From the NCBI GenBank assembly GCA_039881145.1, contig JAYKKI010000090.1, forward strand, positions 6,421,501 through 6,485,500: a stretch of 64,000 nt of DNA, in the 5' to 3' direction. Below the pieces are notes generated by a model. That model did no database searches. It was not told the origin of the DNA and saw nothing but the letters and a program-made list of their open reading frames with translations. Positions 14,901 to 29,900 of this stretch are shown here, piece after piece. The first letter of the stretch is position 1, and every line of letters starts with the position of its first letter. Source of the stretch: Druceiella hillmani. Taxonomy: Eukaryota > Arthropoda > Insecta > Lepidoptera > Hepialidae. Both the position numbers and the translations under genes were made by a program.

Positions 14901-17900
14901 TGTAATTCAAAATTTTGATTCTTGATTTGTTATCCTCTTCCCTGAGGCCATTTATTTACATTTACAATGATATACTACGAGTTATCTCATAGTAGGCGTC
15001 TTAAGCAATAATGCCAACTATAAGATAACTCGTAGTAGGCGTCCTAGGCAATAATGCCAACTATGAGATAACTCGTAGGCCATAACACCAACTTTGAGAT
15101 AACTCATAGTTGGCATCCTAGGCAATAACGCCAACTATAAGAAAACTCATAGTTGGCATCCTAGGCAATAACGCCAACTATAAGAAAACTCGTAGTAGGC
15201 ACCCTAGGCAATAAAGCCAACTATAAGATAACTCGTAGTTCGCGTCCTAGGCAATAACGCCAACTATGAGATAGCTCTTAGTTAGCGTTCTAAGTAATAA
15301 CACCAACTACAAGTTATGTCAAATTTGGTGTCCTAGGCAATAACGTTAACTATGAGATAACTCATAGTTGGCAGTGAACATGTTAAAACAAAGTATTGTA
15401 CATACGATTACTTTAACTAAATGCAATAAAATATGATAAAATAATTTATTTATTTGTCTTTAACGTAACTAATATACACAGCGAAGTTATTGCTAAAAGG
15501 GCAATTTCGTGCAGCCAACCACAAATAAGAAATGTAATTAATTACTTCAGACGTAGACTACAATAATTTTGACAAACAAAATTTAAATAAAAAAAAAATT
15601 ACATACATGTCAGAAAGAAAAGGCTGAGCCACAAAGTGGATCCGAACTTAAGGAAAATGGTGCAAGTTAAGTCTAGAGAGGCACAATTATTTCAGATGGC
15701 TTGAAAGTATATATGGATGGTGAATTTGTGATGTTAGAATCCAGTGAATTCCATAATTTGGTAGGTTAAACCGAAAGGGATATTCATAAATGGACGAATA
15801 ATGTTTAGCAATGAGAAGTGCATGCATGTTTTCAGAATGTAAATTACCGAGGTAAGGAGATCTATAGGTATTGTACTATCAAGTAATGACCAAATCTGAA
15901 AGTTTTGCACAACACAAATCGCTATCCATCCATCCATATTATTTACATACCTTCACTAATCTTTTAACATCTCAAAATGTTTCAAGTTGGGTTTTTTATT
16001 TTTTTTAGAGAAACTTTTATAGCCATATTTTTTAGAGCTAAAATTTTTGAATGTAACTTAAAGTGTTTAATTTAATCGGTAGACTATAATAGATTGAAAT
16101 TAGACTGAGTGAATTGTTTTCTCATTTTAGGGTTCCATATTCAAAGGAACCAAACGAAACCCAATTGTTGTGACAATATCACATGACTGTGCAATTGTCC
16201 GTTTGTCAGAGACTTCTAACTTCTAAACAAAATAAGATAAAAGGTTGAAATTCAAACGTAACATGTAATTCCTTGCTTCAAAACTAGGTGGTATTGAAAA
16301 TAAATAAACGTATTTCGAAGAGACTTCCAAACATGTAAAATGGAGTGGCAAAAAGACTATTTTTCTCCATAAGGATGTGATGGATTGAAAACAGTAAGTA
16401 TATAATATATAATTCCATTATGTTTTTTACTTTTTTTTTATTAAGACCAATGGTTGCTGAACCATCAATTGCCATTATTAGACTAATTTAGTGGTGTAAA
16501 GAAAGCTGTGATTTATCTCTAATGTTTTGACGCATATAGTGATGTAAAGAAGTTCCTCAAATTTTGTTTCTAAAAAAAAAAGTAAAAAAGGTATGAGTAA
16601 TAATACCAAAATACATTTAAGAAATTGACTCTATTTTTACAGCTGTGAAAAAGTTGCTATGAAATAGATTGCAATAAATTAATTGCAAATAGTTTAATAA
16701 AAACACTGGGGCATGTACCTTTAAATGTTTACATTGATACATGTATAGAATTGTAATAGTATGATTTCTATATACAGATGGTCCAAAAGGTCGTTAACAT
16801 TTGAATCGGCAGCTGCGTCGAGCAGCGAGGGAGAGGTGGGGCGGGCGAGGTACGGAAAGTTAGAGTGGCCGACGGGAATTTAGTGCCATGGCGGTCATTC
16901 AACGAGAAACAATGTGCGTTCTGCGTATGCAATTACTATCGAAACAACAATTCTTCGACTCAATCCCAACGAAAATTTTACGCTTATTACAATATACGGC
17001 ATAAAAATAAGGCTCCATCGATTCAATCGTTTAAAAAATGGGTCCAGAATTTTGAAGAAACTGGTCAACAATAGATAAACCATGATCTGGCTGACCCAGA
17101 ACATCACAGGATCCCAAAAACAGAGCGTGTTAGACTGTTTGATCGTGAACAACCTGGACTCTCTACTCAAAAGCGGTCTAGCGTCTTAAACGTATCCAAA
17201 CCATCTTTAAACCGCATTCTACATAAGGATTTACATTTGCATCCGTACGAAATCCAAATGGTTCAGCAGTTAAAGCCTCAAGATTATGCTCACAGGCTGC
17301 AGTTTGCTAACGAAATGCTAGAGAGGTTCACCAGCTTTAACAACATTTTTTTTTCAGACGAAGCCCACTTTCACATAAATGGACATGTAAACAGACAAAA
17401 CTACAGATATTAAAGTGACACTAATCCGAAATTGAAGCATTAAAAACCCCTGCATTCACCCAAGGTCATTGTATGGGCAACTTCATCAGCAAGAGGCATT
17501 ATTGGTCTATATTTTCATGAAGACCAAAGAGGAAACGTTGTTACAGTGAATACAGAGCGGTATATTCCCATGCTACAGAACTTTTCTGCTCCAGCGCTTC
17601 AGGGTTTTGATGGTTTCAATCAACGATCGTGGTTTCAGCAAGGTAGAGCAAAATGCCACACTTTCAATGACTCTTTATGTGCAGTTCGTGAAATTTTCGG
17701 TCAAAAAGTTATATCCAAAAGAGGTGACATTAACTGACCACCTCGTAGTCCGGACTTATCCTCCCAAATTGTGTACTTTCAGAATAAATAAACATTTTAT
17801 CTTTCATATAACTAGTTTTTTTATCATCGTATGAAATGTTAATAGACTTTTGAACCACGCTGTACATATATTAAACAGGTTTACCTAAACATATAATAAA

Positions 17901-20900
17901 ATCATAAAAAACTGAATGTATATTGAATATTTTTATGTAAAACGTAGTGCTACCTACTAAAGACACACTACTAAGTCTAAAACAATAGTTTTGAAAACTT
18001 TTGTCTGTTTGTCTCTGCGCAACTTTGTTGTGCACAATAATCTTAATAAGAGCTGAAACGATTTGAATGTGGTTTTCAGTGATGTTTTTAGATTAGCTTG
18101 GTCTAATATTTAGGTTTCAATTGGTTCGCAAATAAAAAAGGTATGTCAATCTTTAGTTTACGTTCATTGTGTATGCTAATATCAGAACTGGCAGAACCGA
18201 TTTGGCTGCCAATGCCATTTATTAGCGTTTTTAGTAAACTTTATGCCCATAGAGTTCTGAAGGAAAAAGGAAGAAAAAAATATAAAAAATTCTTGGTAAC
18301 TTTGAAGTTTTTTCTTGTGTATTTTTTGTCAAGTGTTGAAGTTTTTTCTTGTGTTGTGTAAAATTCTTGACTGAAAGTTCAAATATATGTTTTTTTCTAA
18401 AAAAAAGGCAACTATAGCTGGCAGCTATAAAATTATATAGATATAAAAATTATCCTCACTAATGTTTTCTGTTATGTCAACATTTGCAATAATAATACAA
18501 AAAAAACAATTATTTCTCGTTTTATTAAATGTTTGTGTATAATAAAAAGTCATCCATTGTTTACAAACCGAAAAATGTTACACCTGTGCAACAAGTTGTA
18601 CAATGGGAAGGTGGAGAAATTATTATACACAACAATTATTCTCATTTGTAGCATATTTACGTAATTATTTACATAGTAATTAAATATATCACTCAAGTAT
18701 GATTGTCTAATTTTTAAAGGCAATCGATTTACATTGCCAAACATGTTTGCACATTGAATTGTAAAGGAAAGCACACTGACACTTTTTGTACTTGAATTTG
18801 TAGTATAATGACATTGTAAACACTTATTCTTTATTATCATTTTTGTATAAAAATTGTATAAATTTCACAGCTTTTTGTATAAATTTAAGGCATTTCCCAA
18901 CTGAGTTTTCATTATATAACAGATCATACCATTGGATGTGAAATTTAAACTCATTCATTGATACTAAGTAATAAGATAAATAAACACCATATAACATAAA
19001 GAAACGCCACGTAAAAAAACACACCGACATTTGACGACAGCCGACATTTGACATGACAATTAACTGATGTTAATAAGGATAATAATGTGAGTGACACACC
19101 TTTCACAACATTTTTGTTCTCTATGGACTTGGCTTAAGCACTTTTTATACTTTCAAAAACAATTTTTATTTTAAAATAACCTAAAATATAATAGTATGAA
19201 ATATCACAGTGCAAATTTTATATAAAGGATATTGTAATCTTTTTATGTGGCTAGATGTGCCTTTTCGCAAGTTTACGTACCAATGATCAACTGCAGCGTT
19301 GTACACTATCACCACACTGCTGCTTTATTTCCATCAATCTTTCTCGTGACGCTACCTAAACCTGTTTATACCTTAATGAGTAAAGACTTTCCCGAGCCAA
19401 GTTATAACATATAAGAAGGGTACAAAATTTATTTTTAGTCTCGTTTCTTGTATACGGTAACATTCTTAAAATTTGTTACTTAAATAGCTCTATTGAAAGG
19501 CAAACCTGTGGTGCAAAAGTAGCAGTATAAAAACAGTCTTATAGACGATAGCATTTGTCTGTGGAAATTTTACTCCATAATGTTGGTATGATAAAAATAA
19601 TAGTGTTGCTAGTAGGAGTAAATAAAAAGGGTTTCATTTTAGATATTTTTATTTCTTACTTTCGAAATTACTCAAGTAAAAATAATTATGGAACCGAGAT
19701 AATTGTAATTAGCAATTTTTTCTCATTGTTCTCACAAACTCACAGTTTCATGTCCCTACAAAATAGAATACAAATTTTCATAAGGTTTTTCCTAGTTTCA
19801 TTTAGTGTTTAAAGTTTAGAAAGGTTTTGAGGCTAGAAAATTATTTACAAATACTGGAATTTGTCTCCTTGAATGAGCATGAAAGTTATGAAAGAAACAT
19901 GAATAGTTATGAATGGAACTTATTGTTATACTGTATCAAATGTTACATCACTGAATAATAAACAGGTACTATACAAACTTCAATAGAATTTAACACCATG
20001 AACGTAGGATTAAAACTACGAGAGGAACAGCATACTTTAACAAAAATAAATTTTTCAATGTTCTCCTTTATTTAATTGTGGTTTAGTTATTACATGATTG
20101 TTTACTTTGGTGAAGCCGGGGGTGTTATTGCGTGCGGTGAGGCGGGGTGCAAAGATCAAGCAGCGCTGTAATGAATGAGTTATACAGCGAGGGATAATGG
20201 GTAATCAGGCTCATATTATTTGTAAATATGGCATCAAATAAACGCGAACGTAAAAGTCTAATGCTGGACTGGAGGTCGAAAATTATTAGGAGTGTTGAAA
20301 ATGGTGTTCGATCTATGAATGATGCATGTGATTTCGGCTTGTCAGAATCAACTGTCTCTACAATACTTAAAAATAAACACAAAATAAAAGTATCAAGTGA
20401 AAAGTAACTCCAGTAAATGCTACAAAATTAACTCATACAAGAAATGCCATTCTTGAGAAAATAAAGAAATTGTTTGGAACTTGGATTGAAGACAACAATA
20501 ATAAAATAAAGGTCCTCTAAGCCAGGATATAATTTATGCTAAAACCAAATCCTTATTTTCCATGTTAAAATTATAAGAAAATAATAATAGTTCAGACGTG
20601 TCTTTTTTTGCTAGTTGGGGATGAATTGACAGATTTAAATGCAGGTCACATTTACACAACATACGCATAACAGGAGAAGTGGCTAGTGCGGATGTCCAAG
20701 TTCCGAAAGAATTTGTTGCTAAATTTCAGCAAGCTTTTTTGACAAAGAAGTACCTTGCAAATCCTATTTTTAACGTTGACGAGATAGGACTCCATTGAAA
20801 AAAAATGCGGTCTCAAACAGTGTTTCGTGCAATGAAAGAATAATGTAAGAACGAAAACAGTAGCAAAAGCCACTTTGCAGACCTTGGACAAGTTTTTCAA

Positions 20901-23900
20901 GAAGTGTAATTCATTGAAATTTAGATTTTACATGTTTCTTATTCGTTTATTTTTGTTTCTATATAACTAGCAATTGATGTGTACATAAGTAGGTGAAAAA
21001 TTCAATATTGTTGATTTCTCATTAATAAGTATATAATCATTAATACATATATCATTTTATTATTTTTAACCATTAATAGATTATGTATGAATGACCCCAG
21101 TTATAAGGGATTTTGACATAGCATGACGTCTCGGGAATGTGTCTACCACTGAAAACGGGTAGATATATTCCCGAGATGTTGCATTACTTCAAAATCGCAT
21201 ATAACAGGCTTCACTTTAAACCTTGTTTTCTTTAGTTATAGAGTGGTCCACGGTGTATTTAAAAAAAATGTACATAACATTTTTCCACACAAATCACGCA
21301 TTGCAACAAATTATTTTTTACCTATAGTTTTTTGGCTTATTGAAATGTTTTGTTATTAAAACACTTAAAGTACAAATAAGAACACAAATTGTCAAATATT
21401 TAATATAAAAAGACCAAATTATATAAATTAATACAATCAATTTAGATCTTCACAATTAATTTAGATAAATTAATTGTGAACGGCTTTTGTAAACGTTAAA
21501 TAAGTTGTTTTCATAAGTATTCTTCAATGTAAAAAACAAGAAAAATGAACTTTTGCATACTTTTGTACACTACGGGGCACATAAATGTTTGTAGATATCT
21601 AAATACTTTTCAAGAGTAGAAAATTATTGCAAAAATTTCACATTCAGTGAAATGGTACATTATATAATGAATCTCTCAGTATAATCATAATACATATTAG
21701 CAGGCTATGCGTGGGACCGAGTACATAACTTGAGTAAATTTCTACACAAGTCCAGCCAAGGTTAACTTCGAATAGAAATATGTTATTTACCTCCGTTATT
21801 TACGTTCCTAAATTATTTAAATTTCGTTTATTATGTATTCACATAACCATTTACATATGTATATTAAACAACAATGAACAAGTTTTTTAATTTTTCATAG
21901 TTCTCCTTTCCATTCAATCCTTTTTCATGATTGTTTATATTATTCTTAATATCAAATTCACCTATTTAGTTTTTCCACATTTCCTTTATTTTCACTCTTA
22001 TTTCTTCCACATATAATATAACCCATTCAGGGCAGGAAGAGTTCTACAAATGGCTACATTGGCTATGCAGGGAGAACTGGTCCAGTTACCGTGTTACATA
22101 GTTTTACACATTATATAATTTATAAAGCAATGATAGAGATTATTAAATTATCATAAATTCAGTTTTAATTTTGCTCTATTTGAGATCATATTTATATACC
22201 CCAGTAAACTGTAATTTAACGTAATTTTGATCACATAATGATATGAAGAATAAAAAAAAAGAAAAAACTACATTTCATAACCCAGCAAGGGTGGGAGGGC
22301 TGTAGCTAAAAGTACTGTAAATTACATGAAGAGAGGGATAGAGCTAAGAATGAGCTAAATGGAACCATGTGGTTTTTATTGTTGGAGCACCGTTTATTAT
22401 TAACTAATAACACTATGTGGCTACAATTAATTTAATATTACAATATTACGTTAATAAAGTATCTAGCAAAGCATTCATGAATAAATAGACAGTATGATGT
22501 ATTGTCTCGTCAATAAAATCTTTGTCAAACTCAATATGATATTGACAAATATTTAATTGACAAGATAGATTTTCTATATGAAGAGCATTTTTAGAAGGAA
22601 TAAGATACACTGTGCCCTTCTTTAAATGAAGTTGAAAACAGTAGCTTCTTTCTAACATGTTCGAGTAAGCAAATGGTATATTACATGTATATATAATTGT
22701 GCTAATTTCAATTGTCTCTATACTCGACATGATATAAAAATTATGAAAATAGAAACTTACTTCTTTACGAGCATCAGCGTCTAATCGATCAAGTGTTTCT
22801 CGGGTATACTGAAAACTGCCCAGTTTCTCCAGCAATGAAATGCAATATCGTTTCACTTCAATGTCACGGGTGCGCTGCCTCAAGATGTCTGCATTCAGCC
22901 AATAGTTAAGGCAAATATGTGCATAAAATAATTGTCCATTTAAAATATCTTCCAATTTTTATTTAACAAATTAAATAATAACACAGATAATTTGGTTACA
23001 ATTGCAACCAGCAAGTTTATTAAAATCAATTATTGTTTATTACATATACCACAAGGAAGGCCCCATATTTATTAGCACCGAATTGGCTTAAGCCGGTCAG
23101 AAACACCTATCATTAATGACATAATGTAAAGAATATCAAATGAACCAATACTGTTTAGACCAAAATGGCATGATATTGACTAAACGTCCACAATAGTATT
23201 TTTCCAAACCTAATGGAGACAAAAAGCGCCAATCGTAGCCAAAAGGTATTATGTACAAACGCTTTTCTTCTGTTTGCATTACAGTCAAACAATGAAATTG
23301 TTTTTGTTTTAATCTAGAATATTTTTTGTTAAAAAATTGCTATAAAAAATTATAATTTTTAGTAAGCGAATATTATTGTTTATGTAATGTATCAGTATTG
23401 AATGTTCTCATGACAATGAATCGAAGTAGTAACAACAATGCCTACCAGCAAAAGCCTACCAGAGACGCAACTAACGATTGAAACAGGCAATGGCCGATGT
23501 CAAGTAGCCGATTGGCACTTACCAGTTTATGGTCAAAGCTTGGTTGCTGGCTTAAATCAATTCAGTGCCAATAAGTATGGTGACTCACTAATAACTAAAG
23601 TCAATAGATCATAAAAAACTATGCAATCCAAGCTAAAAGTATTAAGTGGCACGTAAATTTGTTTTTAATTAAAATTTTTTCTTTCTTTTTTGTTTTTCTG
23701 CCACTTCGCTCCAAATTAAGAGAAAGCGTATATGAAGGAGAAAGACATTCATGTGTATACAATGTCTTGTTGAGCTGCAAAAATTTTGATTTTGTGGGAC
23801 ATAAGCATCGGAATGAACAAACATGAAAAAATGTCTCATGTCCAGTCTTTGCCATAATAAGTATCTGGTGGTAGGTAGATTGCTAATTTCAACGTAACTT

Positions 23901-26900
23901 TGTTTTTAAATAATCATGTTGTAATATTAATTCATGTATTAATTCATTTTGCACTATTTTGAAAGAAATAATAGAAATTCAGATTTGTATTTAGAGTTTT
24001 TTTTTAAATTCCACCTTCTCTATTAATGTATCATTATTAATTTTGTAAATACTATACATAAAAAGGATACGTAACACCTGCTTGTCTGCTTTTTGACTCT
24101 TCACGGCGTGTATTATTGGAAAACTGAATTTGCCTTCAGTCAAATCCTCACAATAGCTTTTGTTCTCCGAGTACTATAACATAATACGTTGATTTAATTC
24201 AAATGATATAAATTTTAAAAAATATTGACAATTCATAATCACAGTATGACAATTTTAACAAAACTTGGAAAGTAAAATTAAAATAAGTTACTCTAACAGG
24301 AGGTCATAAGTTTAACAATTTGTCATAAATCTTCACCTGAATTTTTATTTGTTCCCATTGAAAAAACTGTAATGACCAAAACAAAACTTTCAAGAAAAAG
24401 AAAAATTGCTGAATAACTCAAAAACCATGAAAAGTTGGTATCATTGAGATGTTAAGTGTGTAAAAACTGTGTTGATTTATAACTATCCACATTATAGTAC
24501 CCCACCTAAATTTTTGTTAACAATCATTATTATTGTTTTCACTTTTTTCCATTGTAACTTATATCATGAAAACCATGTAAAAAATATTATGACATTGGAT
24601 AACAGATGACATTTGACATATTTGACAGGCCAATTTAATTACATAATTTTTTTGTGCATCGTCACTGTTGTATACACCGGTACAAAGTAAAAAACTATTT
24701 TGGTTGACTGAATTGAATAAACTATCCCCTATATATATTTTATTCACCAATTATAGTTAATTGACAGATCTTATTTATTAATCTAAAACTAATATGATTG
24801 ATTCAACACAAATTGACTTAGCTGTCATTAGTATGATTTATGACTCATAATGTGTGGTTATCTATTGTCACTAATACATATCCCTCCTTATTGTTTAAAA
24901 ATAAACAGATAAAAATAACATACCTCTTGAAGACATAAGTTGGAATAGTCATCTCTAATTTGGAAGTAAAGCCCTAATATTGCTGTTAGCTTTGTGAAAT
25001 CTGATGAATTTTTGCTGAATAATTGCATCAACCGAATCGCCAGCATGAATAGACCGCCCGTTTCTAAAAAATATGCCCTAGGCTCAGTGAATTTTTATAA
25101 AAATACAAAAAAATGTTTAGTATCGTCAATTAACACACAGTCATTTATCTTTTATAAAATGTGACATCTTTCTTTTTTAAAACATATGTTTAATTAATTT
25201 TTTATAAATTTTTAAATCAGTAGTTATTTAATCGATTAGTTGTGGTTGAAAAAGTAAGGAGTAAAATCATGACACTTATAAAAAAAATAAACAGCTCTTG
25301 GTTAAAATCTAATTTGCTACTCTGTAACAGCTGTACATACACTGTTTGATGAGTGAATTTATTTATCACCACTTCATTTTTGCGGCACAATTTAAGTATA
25401 CAAGTTTCAAGGACCCGCAGTTGATTAGCTTTTTGCTATTTATACGCAGTGTTCGGGAATAAGTGTCAGACAAATAAAGACATTATTCCGTGACAGAAAA
25501 ATATTTGATTGTCGCTAAAATAAAATTTAAAACATGGCATTTTTTTCTCAGAAAAGTGAAAGTAATGTTCAAAATTATTTCTCATCTTTTTAGCACGCAC
25601 AATGCTTGTTTATATTGTTCAGCGTCGCTCGGTGGGAATAACCCGCGAACAGCTATGAAGACATCGACACTGCAGGTAAACACCGCACTCCGGGCAAGTA
25701 TTGGGTGTGTTAAAAACGGTTATTGTGTAATTTTTTTTTGCACTCAATTAGAAAAATGTCTTTCTTTGTGCGACATCTATTGTTTATATTTTCATACTAT
25801 AGTTAATTTATTGTAAGTTCAATAATATTTTTTATTTCACATCTCCTCTGGTTATCAGATACTAGTCACTTCAACACGTCTACTCGATCTTGAATTGTTC
25901 TCCAGATCTAAATGGCCAAGTTGAAATTGAATGAACCAGATGTCAACCATTTTTAAGGGTGGGCAAGCCTCTTTCAACATAATATTTGTTACCTTGAGGC
26001 TCTCGTTTTCGTTAAGCCCCATTTTACAGCTTGATTGTCTACCTGCCAGGTGTGAAGTCGCACCGGGGTTGCTTACGACATTAATATTGCTTGCAATAAT
26101 TAATACTTTACCTACATTTCATCTATTTAATGAGTTAAATTTTATTTAGTTATATTACTGTATATGACAAAAGTTATGTAGCGACCTACATAAGTTTTCA
26201 CATATAGACGTACATGTATAGCAAGCATATATTAGAATCTGAGAAGATTTGAATTGGGCTATATTTGAAGCACTAGCACCATACAGTAGAGCATAATTCA
26301 ATTAAATTAATTTATGAGCCTTTTTGCTTTATAAGGTGCAAAAGATTTTCCATTATTTTCTCGTAAAACTTAATATAAAAAATTTCAAGCGGCTTGCTAT
26401 AATTAAAGTGCTTGAACATTTTGATCAGCTACTCACACATTTACATCTAAGGATAATACGAGTTTTAAATATAATAAACAAACAATATGAAATTCATCTT
26501 TACAAATTCACGACTTATAAATATTTATAAATACTGTGGGCAATATCAGTTTTGTTCCTTAATTATGCTACATAAAAAATAACCTGAAAAGTAATATTAA
26601 CAACTACATGTATATTAAACTAATATTTGTTTTTCTCCAACTGTAATGTTTCTTTACTTCAAATTGAGAAAATCAAAAAAGGGATAAATTCAGTATCAAC
26701 ATACTTGCTTCATCGCGAGTTACAGGTGTCTCCAATGTATGTATTTGAATAAAGTTATTCTAATTTTAATTTAAAAAGAGATACTTTTAATTAGTAAAAC
26801 AGAATTAATTTGCAAAAACATGTTCGTATGACTTCTGACATTTGTTTTTATAATTATAATGAATTTTGCTGTTTTATAACAAAAGAGCAAATATATCCTC

Positions 26901-29900
26901 AATTGGCTTGATTCATAATAATTAATATGTCTTACTTTTAATAGTCATATCTTTGTACTCTTCTTCAGATGGACACAAGAAGTTATCTCTCCAGTATATT
27001 TCTAAGCCTTGACCACGGTGAAGCTCTAAAAGTTGCTCCGTGTACACTGCCATGCCCTGGAATGGAGAAAATCACACATTTGTTTAACCGTTAGAGTGCC
27101 GATGAGCGCCACCGTGCTCGTGTGCGTACTAACTAAATTTATCATCAGGCATCAGTTACTGTTTAGTGCACGATAGGGGAGGTTGCTCGCACGCATCGCT
27201 AATTTTTTATCTTTCTACGTGTTACATAAAGTTCAAATTATAATAATATTGGTAATTACAATATAAAAAAATCCAGGAAAAGAAAATACCACACCCATAA
27301 TGTCGGAATACGAAAATAATTCGAATGAAAATGATCATTTTTCAAGTTGAGAAGAAAGTGATGGTGAGGGTGACATTGTGGTGCGCTCACAATTTGGCGT
27401 AATGCAAATTTTGAGTTATAGTGATAATAGAGACGTTAATAATTATTTTACTGATATGGAGGATGTACCAGACTGAAAATACGATGCGACCTTGATTTCA
27501 GGTTTTGTTATAATTATTGTTCACAATATATATTTCATTTTATTATCCTTGTACAAGTTTTTATTAAGAAAACACCGAAAAAATTATTAAAATTGGATAA
27601 TTTTTGGAAGAGATACAGTTTTTTTCGAGACAAGGGTAAATGAAAGTATATATGAGTAAAAAACCATAGCACTAAAACGGTTAAAGATAATATTTCTTTC
27701 ATATCATGTTCAAGTTTTCAAGAGAATCAGCAAAACTCAAAATGCGAAAACGTGAAATCTCATGTGTAAGATAAATTTGCAAGGTAAAAAAAATAATGAA
27801 AACAATAATTATGAGAAATAAGTTATATTTCAGTGATTAATAGACTAACTTGATGAGATGTGTGAGAAAAAAATTGTTCCTACTATATATTTGTAGGGAG
27901 TTGAAAAAAATTTCGAGATTTTACAACATATTAATCATGTTGTAAAATCTTGAAAGAAATTTTCTCCTAGGTCGAAAACTGTAGAAACTACAAGGATGTG
28001 ACAGATTGAAATAGATAAACATATAAAGTGTTCTGTTCTTGTTTTAATAAAACTATAAGGTTCCGTTTCTGAAATTTAGAACTTATGAATTATTATGACA
28101 GACAGAAAAGTTCCTTCCATCTACAAAAAAAAGATTTTTAGAGCATTAGTGGAGCCATGTATGACAAGTCACTGAAGATATTTTTCTTTATTTACTAAGA
28201 AAACAAATTAAATATGTTTTGTATGCTTGCATAGAAAATGAATCTTTGACAATAATAGTATTTGAAAACAATGTCTAACAGATTCATTGATGTTCACTTA
28301 AACCTCTTTTAAAATGATTATTTTGTTTTTGGACATTCACTTGTAATCAATAGTTTGACGTTTTAAAATTAACAAATGACTTAGCGTGATTTTCTTTGCA
28401 TTTCCTTAAAATAAACTTTGACCACACCCATGTAAGTGGAACGCTTCTATTTTAAGTTTATTTAATGACACTCCCATTTGAAGGTGTGTGTGAAAAAAAA
28501 TTTCACTTACATTTTACATGCATATGATAATTTTTTAAATATTTTGCTACATATTACTTGAGATATCTGTGTGAAGTAAATGCAAAATTTCATGTGCCTA
28601 TGTTTAAAACTGTAGAAACTGATACGGAAACACAAATTGAAACGACAGACGTTTTAAAGCAAAATTGCAAAACACCAACCAATTGTATACATAGTCTGCT
28701 CAAAAAGTTCATGCTTTAAAAAGTGTGCTTTCAAAAATTATTTTACAAATTTTAAGATATTGTTTAATAAAATACAATTTGTCCATCTATTACAGACTCA
28801 CAATGGTCCGTTTCAAAATTATTGTACTGGCTTACAAATACAATTATCTTTTAAATTAAATGACAGTTTGTCTACTGACGTCTGTATCAAACACAATTCA
28901 CAAGGGTCCGATTCATACTTGATCATTTTTTTAGTGCATAATAACGTTGTTAGTGCATAATATACGTTAACATAGTGTACCTCAGGATGTCCCAAATCTA
29001 AAGTTCTCTCTAGTGCACCAATCATGACGTAATTAGCTGCGTTTATTGTGCTAGCAACTCCATAGATGGAATGTGCAACGGGTATGCCTCGTCTTAATAT
29101 GGAGTTGTCTTGAATATCATCAATTCTGTAAAGAAATCTTTTATGTAGTGTTCATTCATATATATTAGAAGTTCTATTAAATACATTTCTTTAAATCTGA
29201 GATACCACTACGTAAAATGGACTCTCTCATTACCTATAATATTTTGTGATTTAATAAGACACCAACCACCTAAATATTAACATTTAAAAAGAAAAATTAA
29301 AGAAATATGGTTCCTCCATTTACCGTTATAATTAAAAATTTAAATAGTCATAATACATATACAATACATAATACAAGAAAGTATGAAAGATCAATAATGA
29401 ATACATTAATGACTTGTTTTTAAATTTTTAATAGAACTGCAACAGATAGTATATTCAGGCTTAAACAGAATACATAACAGAAGACCTGACTGAATAGCCA
29501 AATTTTCAGCAAAACTGTTGGGTCAGAATTGGCATCTTTTTAAGTATTCCACATTTTGTCGCTATGAAGACATACTGTGATAAGATCAATGCATTAGATC
29601 TTAGATGCATGTTTAAGCCCATAGTACTGACTCTGCAATAAGGGTTAAAGCAATTGTTTTTTATGGTTTTCAAACACTTTTTGAAAAGAGAAAAATCATC
29701 CTGCACATACTCCTTGAAGGCCTTATCATGCTATAGAACAAGCAGTGATGAAAGTACAAGCTCATCTCCGGTTTAGATCAAATGAAAAATGACCAATGAG
29801 CCTGCGAACAAATTTGGTACTAACTTCACACACATAACAACACATAAGTACGGTTTTCATAATATCTATATTTGCATTATAGAAGCAATGTTCATTTGAA

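Noticed and set aside
22446..22955. 169-codon open frame on the minus strand as a separate gene
   Set aside because: It is GGPPS exon 7 with intron sequence read through on both sides; splice sites and homology define 22761-22888.
28819..29025. 68-codon frame starting [15 protein letters not shown]
   Set aside because: Its start is inside GGPPS exon 3 and the rest is read-through into intron 3.
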